Origin: Mariniphaga sp.
GTDB lineage: Bacteria > Bacteroidota > Bacteroidia > Bacteroidales > Prolixibacteraceae
Length of the DNA: 44,791 bases
NCBI GenBank assembly: GCA_010906965.1
Contig: JAAFHB010000013.1
Span: 1-44,791 of the forward strand
Direction: 5' to 3'
The translations under genes were made by a program, and so were the position numbers. Below the pieces are notes generated by a model. The model was not told where the DNA came from. It saw only the letters and a program-made list of their open reading frames with translations, and searched no databases. Below are positions 1 to 9,300 of the stretch, piece by piece; within the stretch, counting starts at the first letter, position 1, and each line of letters opens with the position of its first letter.

Positions 1-624
1 GACTGGTCGGTGGGAGAGGTGATAAAAACCATTAAACGACTGGGACTTGAGAAAAATACCATCATCATTTTATCGAGCGACAACGGTCCTGTAGTAGATG
101 ATGGTTACAAAGATCAGGCAGTTGAACTGCTTGGTAATCACAAACCCGCAGGCGAATTCAGGGGTGGAAAGTACAGCAGTTTCGAAGGTGGTACAAGGGT
201 TCCCGGAATCGTCAGTTGGCCAGGGACGGTAAAACCGGGAGTGTCGGATATGCTACTTTGTCAGATTGACATGTTAGCTTCATTTGCTGAAATTCTAAAA
301 GTTAAACTTCCATCCGGCGCCGCGCCCGACAGCGAAAATCACCTGAACGCCTGGCTTAATAGAGGTGGGAAAGGGAGAGCGTATTTGGTATTGCAAAATG
401 TAAATAACAACTTATCGATTGAAAACGGAACCTGGAAATTTATAGCTCCCGGGAAAGGAGCTGCCTATAATCCGCTGACCAATACAGAAATGGGAAATCT
501 CGACAAAGATCAATTGTATAATCTATCAACTGATTCGGGAGAGAAGGTCAATGTTGCTGCCCAAAATCCGAAAATTGTCGATAAACTTCGTACAAGATTG
601 AATCAGATAAAAGGAAGGAAATAA
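1..624 (+). CDS. S1 sulfatase, C-terminal part (5' end outside window)
   Basis: The reading frame is open from the first base, so the visible protein is the C-terminal part of a type I (S1) sulfatase whose N-terminus, including the formylglycine motif, lies upstream of the window. Visible landmarks are the metal-binding stretch SSDNGP, the following GGKYSSFEGGTRVPGIVSWPG (the conserved EGGxRVP region) and a typical sulfatase tail with QLYNL and a short terminal helix. It aligns by eye along its whole length with the sulfatase at 33695-35251 (both have DNGP, GYxDxAVExLG, HKPAG and RGGKYS in order). The next gene (1034) is likewise a paralogue of the gene after 33695, so the pair appears twice in the window. 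A GTG at 10 is in frame but is not a credible start. Substrate unknown. Confidence 0.9.
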   Translation, partial: DWSVGEVIKTIKRLGLEKNTIIILSSDNGPVVDDGYKDQAVELLGNHKPAGEFRGGKYSSFEGGTRVPGIVSWPGTVKPGVSDMLLCQIDMLASFAEILKVKLPSGAAPDSENHLNAWLNRGGKGRAYLVLQNVNNNLSIENGTWKFIAPGKGAAYNPLTNTEMGNLDKDQLYNLSTDSGEKVNVAAQNPKIVDKLRTRLNQIKGRK

Positions 625-717
625 CTTAGTAAATCAATGTCGTTATTTTATCAATTGTAATCGTTGCAAAATCTGTCGCCGCGATGCGGCTTTTAAAATG
701 ATAATCGAATATTATTC

Positions 718-784
718 TACCAAACTATCGGTGCGATGCACCTTAAATGGCATTGAATAACCGCATAGCGGTGGAAGTTTGGTA
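718..784. repeat. Palindromic repeat unit, copy 1
   Basis: A 67-bp unit with 9-bp terminal inverted repeats (TACCAAACT at the left, AGTTTGGTA at the right) and two internal short hairpins. It is the best-preserved copy of the unit. Confidence 0.75.
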
Positions 785-805
785 TAATGATAATCGTATT
801 ATTCT

Positions 806-870
806 CCCAACTATCGGTGCGATGCACCTTAAATGGCATTGAATAACCGCATAGCGGTGGAAGTTTGGTA
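806..870. repeat. Palindromic repeat unit, copy 2
   Basis: Second copy, identical to copy 1 over 62 bp (809-870). Its left terminal repeat is degraded (CCCAACT instead of TACCAAACT), while the right terminal repeat AGTTTGGTA is intact. Confidence 0.75.
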
Positions 871-1033
871 GTAGAAATCTGATAATCATCGCATGAAAGC
901 CGCATCGCGGCGACAGGTAGATTACCATTAATAAATACGACGTCATCCGGTTATTCGAAAATAGTATAGATTTCACAGAATAATAGGACCGTGTTTCCTA
1001 TTAAAATGAATATTTTAGCACATTATAATTGCC

Positions 1034-2620
1034 ATGAAAAATATACTTCTTACGACCACTTGTTTAGCAACATTGGCAGCTTGCTCAACGGCCAAAAATC
1101 AAAGCCAGGAGCTGATAAAAAAGCCGAACATCCTTTTTATTCTTGCCGACGATTTGGGTTATACCGACCTGAGTTGCATGGGCAGTAAATATTATGAAAC
1201 GCCCAACATCGATCAGATTGCCCAAAGAGGTATGGTATTCACCAATGGTTATGCTGCCTGTCAGGTGAGTAGCCCTTCGCGAGCCAGCATTTTAACCGGG
1301 AAATTTCCCGCCCGGCATGGGATTACCAATTGGATTGGTGAAGCTTCCGGAGAAGACTGGCGAAAGATGAACCGTCATTCAAAATTACTCCCGGCCGATT
1401 ATGTGCATAATCTTACCAAAGAGTTTGTTACGCTACCGGAGGCGTTGAAACAGGAAGGTTACAAAACTTTTTTTGCGGGTAAATGGCATTTAGGCGAAAA
1501 GGGTTCCTGGCCTGAAGATCATGGATTTGATATTAATAAAGGCGGATGGGATGCAGGCAGTCCAAAGGGTGGCTATTTTTCTCCGTTTGAAAACCCCAAT
1601 CTTCCGGATGGACCCAAAGGTGAAAACCTGGAAATGAGACTGGCTAAAGAAACAGCTAAATTCATGAAAGAGAATAACGATAAGCCATTTTTAGCTTACT
1701 TATCGTTTTACGCAGTTCACGGCCCTATTCAAACCACACAAACAAAGTGGAAGAAATATCGCGATAAGGCGGAGAAAATGGGTATTTCGGAAAGCGGTTT
1801 TGCGATGGAACATCACTTGCCATACCGGCTGCATCAGGATAATCCGGTTTATGCCGGGTTAGTTGAGTCGATGGATGACGCCGTCGGCTTGGTTTTGAAT
1901 ACACTGAAAGAACTTGGGCTGGATAAAAATACGATTGTGATTTTCACCGGTGACAACGGCGGCGTTACTTCCGGCGATGCTTATTCAACCAATAATTCAC
2001 CGCTTCGTGGTGGTAAAGGTTACCAATGGGAGGGAGGCATTCATGAACCGTATTTTATTCAAATACCGTGGATGAATCTGGCTGGTAAAAAGTGCGATGT
2101 TCCGGTTTCGGGGACCGATTTTTACCCCACGATTCTTGACCTGGCCGGATTGCCGTTAAGACCTGATCAGCACAATGACGGTGTCAGCCTGTTACCACTC
2201 CTGAAAGGCGGACAGATTGCCGAACGTTCGCTGATCTGGCATTATCCGCATTACGGAAATCAGGGTGGCGATCCTTCATCTGTCATCCGGAAGGGTGATT
2301 GGAAACTGATCTATTATTACGATGATGGACATGAGGAATTATACAATCTGAAATCTGATCTTTCGGAAACAACCGATGTTTCAGCGAAAAATCCGGAGAT
2401 TGCCAGCCGGTTACTTTCAGAATTGTTTGATTATCTGAAAAATGTGGGAGCGAAATTTCCGCGGAAAGATCCGGAATACAATGCCCAGGCTGAAAAAGAG
2501 TATGAGCAAAATATCGTAGATAAGCTTTGGCCGAGCCTGGAAAAACAGCGAAAAGAAATGTTGTCGTCCGAATTCAAGCCAGATAATGACTGGTGGGGGA
2601 GTGTAGTGACAAAAGACTGA
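1034..2620 (+). CDS. S1 sulfatase lipoprotein, serine-type
   Basis: Complete type I sulfatase of 528 residues, predicted to hydrolyse sulfate esters outside the cytoplasm. The N-terminus is a lipoprotein signal (LATLAAC, Cys17), suggesting a membrane-anchored enzyme. Metal-binding Asp39-Asp40 (ILADDLGY) and the TGDNGG motif are present. The maturation motif is S-S-P-S-R at residues 79-83, so the residue converted to formylglycine is serine (codon AGT at 1268), where most sulfatases, including its broken paralogue at 35254 (C-S-P-S-R), have cysteine. Serine-type sulfatases are known substrates of anSME but not of oxygen-dependent FGE, which fits the anSME gene at 39045. The C-terminal extension ending in NDWWG is shared with the 35254/36033 paralogue. 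ATG start chosen because the signal peptide follows directly. Glycan substrate not determinable. Confidence 0.93.
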   Translation: MKNILLTTTCLATLAACSTAKNQSQELIKKPNILFILADDLGYTDLSCMGSKYYETPNIDQIAQRGMVFTNGYAACQVSSPSRASILTGKFPARHGITNWIGEASGEDWRKMNRHSKLLPADYVHNLTKEFVTLPEALKQEGYKTFFAGKWHLGEKGSWPEDHGFDINKGGWDAGSPKGGYFSPFENPNLPDGPKGENLEMRLAKETAKFMKENNDKPFLAYLSFYAVHGPIQTTQTKWKKYRDKAEKMGISESGFAMEHHLPYRLHQDNPVYAGLVESMDDAVGLVLNTLKELGLDKNTIVIFTGDNGGVTSGDAYSTNNSPLRGGKGYQWEGGIHEPYFIQIPWMNLAGKKCDVPVSGTDFYPTILDLAGLPLRPDQHNDGVSLLPLLKGGQIAERSLIWHYPHYGNQGGDPSSVIRKGDWKLIYYYDDGHEELYNLKSDLSETTDVSAKNPEIASRLLSELFDYLKNVGAKFPRKDPEYNAQAEKEYEQNIVDKLWPSLEKQRKEMLSSEFKPDNDWWGSVVTKD

Positions 2621-2714
2621 GCTGATTCATGAAGCGGATAATTCTGACTCCCTTTGAAAGAACGAAGGTCGAATAAAACAGATTGAAATTAAACAACTAC
2701 TAAACTTTATATAA

Positions 2715-4166
2715 ATGCACAAGAATACATTGATTGGAACGGCTTCACTTTGCATCTTTTCAGGGTTGGCGCAAGGAGCTGCATTTCAGACAATAAAAGA
2801 GAATCAGCCCAACATTATCTATATTCTGGCTGATGATTTGGGGTATGGTGATTTGAGTTGTTATGGTCAAAAACGATTTAAGACACCGAATATTGACCGT
2901 TTGGCCCGGGAAGGGATGCTTTTCACGCAGCATTATGCAGGAAGCACCGTTTGCGCACCTTCGCGTTCATCACTTATGACCGGTCTAACCACTGGGCATA
3001 CGCCAATCCGTGGGAACAAGGAAGTGAAACCTGAAGGACAGTGGCCCATGCCCGCAGAGACCTTTACAATTGCAGAAATGCTCAAAGCCGCAGGATACGT
3101 AACAGGAGGATTTGGAAAGTGGGGACTGGGATACCCGGCTTCAGAAGGAGATCCTAACAACCAGGGATTTGATGAATTTTTCGGTTACAACTGCCAGCGT
3201 CTGGCCCATAATTACTATCCTGTTCATCTTTGGAACAACCAGGAAAAAATAGTCCTGCAAGGGAACAGCGGCAATAAGTTCGAAGAATATGCACCGGAAC
3301 TAATCCATCAGCGGGCATTGCAATTTATTGACAGAAATAAAGATAAACCTTTTTTTCTGTACTACCCGACCACTATTCCACATGCTGAATTATTGTTGCC
3401 TGATAAATATATAAAGGCTTTCCGGGGTAAACTATTACCTGAAAGAACCTTCACCGGGGCAAAATCAGGCGCTGCGGGTTTCAGAGACGGCGCTTATGGA
3501 ACGCAACCAGAAGTTCATGCAGCATTTGCTGCCATGGTGACTTTGCTGGACAAACAGGTTGGTGAAATTGTTGGTAAACTGAAAGAACTCGGTTTGGAAA
3601 AGAATACGATTATCATTTTTAGCTCTGATAACGGCCCTCACCAGGAAGGGGGAGCTGACCCCGATTATTTCGACAGCAATGGTCCGTTGAAAGGTTACAA
3701 ACGTGATTTGTACGAAGGAGGAATCCGCGAACCTATGATTGCCTGGTGGCCGGGAAAGATCAAGACGAAATCAACTTCAAATCTCATTTCAGCATTTTGG
3801 GACGTGATGCCCACGCTTGCTGATCTGGCTGGTATCAAAACCCCTGAAAACATTGATGGTATTTCATTTCTGCCCACCTTACTGGGCAAGGAAGATCAGA
3901 AAAAACACGAAACCATGTACTGGGAATTCCACGAATTAGGTGGCAGACAGGCTATACGTAAAGGTAATCTGAAGCTGGTCCGCAATCAAGTGCTGGATTC
4001 GTCAAGAACAACTACCGAATTGTATGACCTGAGTGCAGACATTGCCGAAAAAAACAATATTGCTGATAAATATCCTGAAATTGTTGCGGAACTTATAAAA
4101 CGAATGGCTCAGTCAAGAACTCCATCGGATGTTTTTAATTTTCAATCTCCAACAATAATTAAGTAA
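2715..4166 (+). CDS. S1 sulfatase, exported
   Basis: Complete 483-residue type I sulfatase with a signal peptide (about residues 1-22). Metal ligands are Asp40-Asp41 (ILADDLGYGD) and SSDNGP, and the formylglycine motif is C-A-P-S-R with catalytic Cys80, followed by the LMTGLTTGHTPIRGN segment typical of arylsulfatase-like enzymes. The FGKWGLG lysine region and a C-terminal LYDLSAD segment are present, so it looks functional. It is the last gene before the ECF sigma factor, about 66 bp away, on the same strand. Exact sulfate position and sugar are unknown. Confidence 0.93.
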   Translation: MHKNTLIGTASLCIFSGLAQGAAFQTIKENQPNIIYILADDLGYGDLSCYGQKRFKTPNIDRLAREGMLFTQHYAGSTVCAPSRSSLMTGLTTGHTPIRGNKEVKPEGQWPMPAETFTIAEMLKAAGYVTGGFGKWGLGYPASEGDPNNQGFDEFFGYNCQRLAHNYYPVHLWNNQEKIVLQGNSGNKFEEYAPELIHQRALQFIDRNKDKPFFLYYPTTIPHAELLLPDKYIKAFRGKLLPERTFTGAKSGAAGFRDGAYGTQPEVHAAFAAMVTLLDKQVGEIVGKLKELGLEKNTIIIFSSDNGPHQEGGADPDYFDSNGPLKGYKRDLYEGGIREPMIAWWPGKIKTKSTSNLISAFWDVMPTLADLAGIKTPENIDGISFLPTLLGKEDQKKHETMYWEFHELGGRQAIRKGNLKLVRNQVLDSSRTTTELYDLSADIAEKNNIADKYPEIVAELIKRMAQSRTPSDVFNFQSPTIIK

Positions 4167-4182
4167 AGCTTTATATCATTCC

Positions 4183-4212
4183 TTATTTTCAGCAATAAAT
4201 TATATAACTTCG
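4183..4212 (+). promoter_or_regulatory. Possible Bacteroidota-type promoter for the ECF sigma gene
   Basis: TAACTTCG at 4205-4212 is one base from the phylum's -7 consensus TAnnTTTG. A T-rich TTATTTTC at 4183-4190 lies at the right distance for the -33 element. It is placed about 20 bp before the start codon. Pattern only; weak. Confidence 0.25.
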
Positions 4213-4232
4213 CCACAATTCAATGTTAAGGC

Positions 4233-4847
4233 ATGAGTTTATACCAAACGAATACGGATTCTAATTTTTCCGAAGAACTTTTCATCTTTGAGCGAATGGC
4301 TAACGGAGATGAGCTTGCTTTGCGATTCTTATTTGATAAGTATTATGATTCTTTGTGCAACTATGTGAATCTTTACGTTCGAAATAAATTGGTTTCGGAG
4401 GACATTGTACAGGATCTTTTTATTTATCTCTGGGAAAAAAGGAAAATTATCAGGTTGAATACTTCTGTTAAATCATACTTGTTTCATTCCTGCCGTAACA
4501 AATATCTTAATTATCTTCGAAACGAAAAATGCCATTTGGCGATTAAACTAGAAGTTGATTCTGGTGTTGAAAAAATTGCACATCCGACTGATAATAAATT
4601 TGATGCTATTCAATTGGAAGGAATTATCAATAAGTCTGTTCAAAATCTTCCACCTCGTTGCCGGGAAGTTTTTATGCTTTATAAAAATGAGGACCTTTCC
4701 TACAAGGAGATCGCTTTTAAAATGGATATCTCCGTAAAAACTGTTGAGAATCAAATGACAATTGCCCTTAAAAAATTAAAAGAGCAACTCGCACCTTACT
4801 ACGATCAGATTTTTGCCTTGCTTTTGATCGGTTTGTTTGGAAAATAG
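4233..4847 (+). CDS. ECF RNA polymerase sigma factor (PUL-associated)
   Basis: 204-residue sigma-70 family factor of the Bacteroidota extracytoplasmic-function group. Region 2 (about residues 30-95) has the YDSLCNYV and EDIVQDLFIYLWEKR segments that contact core polymerase and the -10 element. Region 4 (about 130-185) has the helix-turn-helix LSYKEIAFKMDISVKTVENQM for -35 recognition. A hydrophobic tail (FALLLIGLF) ends the protein. The next gene encodes a FecR-type anti-sigma factor and then an STN-domain SusC, which is the standard trans-envelope glycan-sensing arrangement. It is expected to switch on susC/susD and perhaps the downstream degradative genes. The start gives a short acidic N-terminus before region 2, as usual for the family. 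Confidence 0.95.
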   Translation: MSLYQTNTDSNFSEELFIFERMANGDELALRFLFDKYYDSLCNYVNLYVRNKLVSEDIVQDLFIYLWEKRKIIRLNTSVKSYLFHSCRNKYLNYLRNEKCHLAIKLEVDSGVEKIAHPTDNKFDAIQLEGIINKSVQNLPPRCREVFMLYKNEDLSYKEIAFKMDISVKTVENQMTIALKKLKEQLAPYYDQIFALLLIGLFGK

Positions 4848-5024
4848 AAAGTTAATTTCGGGTAACTAAAGCCGGAAAGCCTTTCAAATCAGAACTGAAG
4901 GTTAGTTTTTTTGAAACTGCATCACAGGGAGTTAAATCGCGACTACTTCAAAAATATTTACTTGTTCTTCAATTGCACGCTTTAATCTGAAGTTCCATAA
5001 ACCAATGTTACAAAAATAAATCAA

Positions 5025-5082
5025 TTTCCTTTGGGGGTTTTGTTCTACTCTCGTGCCTTGTCTATGTAAAGAAATTACATAA
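5025..5082 (+). promoter_or_regulatory. Candidate promoter region upstream of fecR-like gene
   Basis: Between the sigma and anti-sigma genes there is a 235-bp gap with no credible coding sequence. Its last part is distinctive: TTTGGGGGTTTTG, then CTCGTGCCTTGTCTATG, just before the start at 5083. An unusually G-rich block in an A/T-rich intergenic sequence, sitting before an anti-sigma gene, is a reasonable candidate for a target site of the adjacent ECF factor. This is an inference from position and composition only. Confidence 0.2.
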
Positions 5083-6081
5083 ATGGTAGAAAATATTTAT
5101 AGAAAATTAATTATTAGGGAGCTTAAGGGTGAAGTTTCGACTGAAGAGGCGCAAATAATCGACAAATGGATCAAAGAAAGCCCTGAAAACCAAAAATTAT
5201 ATAATGAGTTATGGTCTGCTTTTCAGTTGACATCACCGGATGTCGAACTTTTTATTCCTGATAAAGAGATAGCCTGGGCGAATATCAGCAATAAAATATC
5301 AGTTCCGCTGAAAAGAAGATCTTTGATTATCCAACTTTCAAGTATTGCTGCAGCTGCAGTTATATTTTTTCTGATTGGTTTTGCTATCCGGTATTCAACG
5401 ACAGAAAAACTTCCATCCTCCTTTTTAAACCAGTATTCAACAGTAGTAGTTCCCGAAGGGCAAAAGTCTATGATTATTCTTCCCGATGGCTCGCAGGTTT
5501 GGCTGAACTCGGGTACTGTTTTAAAATATAAAAGCAGTTTCAATTCTCAAATTCGTGAGGTTGAAATAACAGGAGAGGGCTATTTCGAAGTGACGAAAGA
5601 CAATTCCCGAATGTTCAGGGTGAATACGGGTAACGTTTCTGTTGAAGTTTATGGTACTGCTTTTAATATAAGGAATTACAAAGAAGATAAAAAACTTGAA
5701 GTTACGGTTGAAAGAGGGAGGGTTGGTTTAGTGAAAGAAGGGAACAAATTAACCGAACTCACCAAAGGGGGCCAGGCATTAATCAATGAGGGAAGTGATG
5801 AAATGCTTTTAAGTAACGTAAAGGTTGATGTTGTTACAGCCTGGAGAAATAATGAGCTTATTTTCAATGCTACACCGTTGGAAGAGCTGACGAAGTATCT
5901 CGAAAGGTGGTATGGAGTCAATATTACCATTGAGGAAAAAATGAAGAAGAAACACAATTATACTTTTAAAGTTAAAACTGAGTCGCTTAGAGAGTTACTT
6001 GAATTATTAAAAGTGATTACCCCGCTTCAGTACAAAATTGATGGTAAAAACGTGACGATCAGGTATTCGAACCAGGGTTAA
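5083..6081 (+). CDS. FecR-family anti-sigma factor
   Basis: 332-residue inner-membrane regulator. Residues 1-75 are a cytoplasmic helical region expected to bind the ECF sigma factor. A single transmembrane segment follows at about 80-104 (LIIQLSSIAAAAVIFFLIGF). The periplasmic FecR domain starts near 120 (VVPEGQKSMIILPDGSQVWL), and the C-terminal DUF4974-type domain covers about 255-328. In this family the periplasmic part senses the loaded SusC through its STN domain and the cytoplasmic part holds or activates the sigma factor. It sits between the sigma gene and susC. No disruption is seen, so the relay is intact up to the point where it would meet the broken SusC. Confidence 0.95.
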   Translation: MVENIYRKLIIRELKGEVSTEEAQIIDKWIKESPENQKLYNELWSAFQLTSPDVELFIPDKEIAWANISNKISVPLKRRSLIIQLSSIAAAAVIFFLIGFAIRYSTTEKLPSSFLNQYSTVVVPEGQKSMIILPDGSQVWLNSGTVLKYKSSFNSQIREVEITGEGYFEVTKDNSRMFRVNTGNVSVEVYGTAFNIRNYKEDKKLEVTVERGRVGLVKEGNKLTELTKGGQALINEGSDEMLLSNVKVDVVTAWRNNELIFNATPLEELTKYLERWYGVNITIEEKMKKKHNYTFKVKTESLRELLELLKVITPLQYKIDGKNVTIRYSNQG

Positions 6082-6225
6082 AGAGAAAGGTGGAAAATAA
6101 AATTTTAAAATTCAATCGAGTTCACATAAAACTAAGCGTTATTTTATTGAGGACAAGAAGCATTTAACACAATTTAAACTTAAATATGCAGCTTATGAGG
6201 TAACAAAAAAATCAACTAAAAAAAA

Positions 6226-6254
6226 TACAGGTCTGCCAATATGACAAACCTGTA
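6226..6254. other. Hairpin in the fecR-susC gap
   Basis: TACAGGT (6226-6232) and ACCTGTA (6248-6254) are reverse complements around a 15-nt loop. A run of A precedes the left arm, so on the plus strand it lacks the T-tract of an intrinsic terminator. It may be an attenuator or operator; role unknown. Confidence 0.4.
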
Positions 6255-6292
6255 CATCTAAATGTGTAAAATAATTAATTATCAGCATCTTA

Positions 6293-6320
6293 TAATGCAT
6301 TTATTGGCGTTTATGCATTA
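6293..6320. promoter_or_regulatory. Palindrome upstream of susC
   Basis: Perfect 8-bp inverted repeat TAATGCAT / ATGCATTA (6293-6300 and 6313-6320) with a 12-nt spacer, 32 bp upstream of the SusC start. A weak promoter-like pair (TTG at 6304-6306 and TAAGTTGC at 6324) overlaps it. This placement fits an operator or promoter element for susCD (inference). Confidence 0.35.
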
Positions 6321-6351
6321 AACTAAGTTGCTTTAAACACTTATCAAAAAT

Positions 6352-9300
6352 ATGAAAAAAAAACATCAATCCGAAGGACTGCTTTTTTTTAAGGTCCCCT
6401 TTATGAAAATTTTGCTGACTATGAAACTAATCGTTGTATTGATTTGCTTTACAGGTCTCTTAAGTAGTATGGGTGAAACCTATGCCCAAAGTACTAAATT
6501 GACGATGAATCTGAAAAATGTAGCTTTAAAGGAGGTTCTGCAAAAAATCGAGAATCAGACTGACTTTTCCTTTATGTACGATAATAACAAGATCGATGTT
6601 ACCAGGAAGGTCAATGTCGAGGCAGTAGAGAAAAATTCTATCTCAATTATTTTCAGATAAGGCTGTTAATTATGAGGTAATCGACCGCCATATTATCCTT
6701 ATGCCAACTGGTTCCTCACTACCAGCAACGCAACAAGGGAAAAAAATTACCGGTAAAATTACCGACTCTTCGGGAGCTTCGTTACCAGGTGTTTCTGTAG
6801 TAGTGAAAGGAACTACCACAGGAGTAATTACCGATTCCAATGGTATTTATTCAATATCCAATATTCCTGAAAATGCCACTTTGCAATTTTCGTTTGTTGG
6901 AATGAAAACTCAGGAAGTTGTTATTGGCGGCAAAACAATTGTTAATTTGGTTCTTGCTGAAGATGCCATTGGAATTGAAGAAGTAGTGGCTATTGGGTAT
7001 GGAACAATAAAGAAAAGCGACCTGACAGGCTCGGTTTCTTCTTTACGGAAAGATGACTTAAATAAAGGTGTAAGCTCAACTATGACAGGACTTTTGCAAG
7101 GTAAAGCTGCTGGTGTTCAGATCACTCAAGCCAGCGCTGAGCCCGGTGGTGGCACGACCGTTCAGATTCGTGGTGCTGGCTCAGTTAATGCAGGATCAGG
7201 ACCTTTATATGTTATTGATGGTTTGCCAATCGAAAATGGCCAGGTTATATCAGATGGCGGTGGTTTAATGCCCGAAGCCCGTGTTCCGAGAAGTCCGCTT
7301 AGCAGTATTAACCCTGCTGACATTGAGTCAATAGAAATTTTAAAAGATGCATCGGCAACTGCCATTTATGGTTCCAGGGGTGCCAACGGTGTAATTTTGG
7401 TAACCACAAAGAAAGGTTCTACTGGAGCAATGAAGATTAGTTACAGCGGATATTCAGGTATTCAAACTCCTGTAAATATGATTGATGTGCTTAATGCGGA
7501 GGATTATAAAAGAATACTCAACCAGATTTTAGATACTCCAGGATCAAATGTTTCGCAAACTGAGCGAGTTGGCGATATTCAAGGTGGTGGAACCAACTGG
7601 CAAAATGAATTATTGAGGGATGCCGTTGTTCAAAGTCACAGTTTGTCGTTCACTGGGGGAAATAACGGGACCAAATACTTTGCTTCGATGAATTATTTCG
7701 ATCAGGATGGAGTTTTGAAAACTTCTGGCTACAAGCGATATGACACCAGACTGAATCTTGAACATAAAGCGAACAAAATGCTTTTTGGCGTTAATTTCTC
7801 TACTTCATATACTCATGACAACATTGTACCCGTAGGCTTTAGTACTAACGAAGAAGGTAGTGCACTATATGATGCCAGGGGTTTTGACCCTACATACAGT
7901 ATTTATGATTCAAACGGTGCCTATCAGACATCATCAATGCTCAATCTGGATAATCCTTTGGCCATGCTTTACGGTAAAACCAGTGAAACTGATAATTACA
8001 GAACGTTGGGTACAGTTTATGGTGAATATGCCATTTTAAAAGGCTGGACTGCAAAGCTGAATGTGGGTATAGATACAAGGAACAGCCGGCGAGATAGTTA
8101 TGTGTCGCGATTAACAAAAGATGGAAGGGCAAATTCAGGAGTGGGAACTATTCTTACCGGTACACGAAATAATTACCTGGGCGAATTCACCACCACATAC
8201 AATCGTGAATTAAGTAACAAAAGTAGTTTGACTGCTATGGCTGGTATTACCTACCAGAAATTTATCAGTCTCAATTTTCAAGGTACAGGAAGAGGTTTTC
8301 CGGTTGATGAAACAAAAACCAACAACATGGAAATGGCTAATGCAGCATATTATACGATGGGCAGTTCAAAGAGCAACAACAAGCTTCTCTCGTATATTAG
8401 CCGATTAAACTACAACCTGTTAGATAGGTATCTTTTCACTGCTACCTTACGTGTTGACGGATCCACCCGCTTTGGTGCAAATAGCAAATTTGGCTATTTC
8501 CCTTCAGGAGCGTTTGCATGGAAAATGAGCGAAGAAGAATTCATCAAAAAGCTTAACCTTTTCAGCTCTCTGAAATTCAGAGCCAGTATTGGACGTACAG
8601 GAAACCAGGATATTGGCAACTTTCTTTCGCTTACAACTTTTGGAACAGGCTCTTCAGTTATCTTAGGTGGACAACAATATGTTACACTTGCTCCTTCCAG
8701 ACTTGCCAATCCTGACCTAAAATGGGAGACAACCGAACAAATCAATATTGGTTTCGATATTGGATTCTTTGCAAACCGAATATCCGCTTCGTTGGATTAT
8801 TTCCAAAAGAATACATTCGATATGTTATTTGCTTTACCAGTTCCTGCATCAACAGGTTATACTTCTATCATGTCGAATATCGGGAATATTAAAAATGATG
8901 GTTTTGAATTAACTATTGATTCAAGAAACCTTCAGGGAAAGCTTAAGTGGAATTCAAGTTTGAATATCAGTACTTTGAAAAATAGGGTGACTGACATTGG
9001 TGCAATCAGCCAAATTCTTCATACAGGTGCTGGTCAGTCAACCACTCAGATTGCGATTATCAAAGTTGGCGAAACTTTGAATTCATTCTACGGATATAAA
9101 ACCGATGGAATCTGGCAATCTCAGGCTGAGATTACAGCATCAGGAACAAAAGATCCTGTTAAACCTGGCGATGTGAAATATTTGGATCAAAATGGCGACA
9201 ATGTGGTTAATACCAATGATCGCGTTATTTTGGGGAAATCAATACCTTCATTAACTTTGGGTTTGACCAATAACTTCTCATACAAGAATTTTACTCTTAA

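Larger units (their letters stand above)
673..916. repeat. Palindromic REP/BIME-like repeat cluster
   Basis: This gene-free stretch after the first sulfatase is built from nested palindromes. The outer arms at 673-693 and 896-916 are reverse complements of each other (core GTCGCCGCGATGCGGC). Between them lie two direct copies of a 62-bp segment (723-784 and 809-870; period 86 bp). Each copy contains two mini-hairpins with 3-nt loops, GGTGC-GAT-GCACC and ACCGC-ATA-GCGGT, and copy 1 is bounded by terminal inverted repeats TACCAAACT / AGTTTGGTA (718-726, 776-784). The outer arms are themselves hairpins (GCCGC-GAT-GCGGC). The architecture resembles REP/BIME elements or a small non-autonomous palindromic element. 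No protein-coding content is credible here. It could act as a 3' end stabiliser or terminator for the upstream sulfatase transcript (inference). Confidence 0.85.

Noticed and set aside
673-916. CRISPR-like array from the 86-bp periodic repeat
   Set aside because: Only two copies, the repeated part is far longer than the intervening sequence and is palindromic with outer inverted arms; no cas genes are visible.
717-976. Two overlapping minus-strand reading frames
   Set aside because: They lie entirely on the palindromic repeat cluster and encode the repeat twice; no protein family features.
991-1188. Short plus-strand frame before the 1034 sulfatase
   Set aside because: Overlaps the signal peptide and core of the 1034 gene in another frame; no coding features of its own.
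6600-6701. Programmed frameshift in susC
   Set aside because: No slippery heptamer plus pseudoknot is evident at the join, and the local protein appears a few residues short, which points to a deletion.
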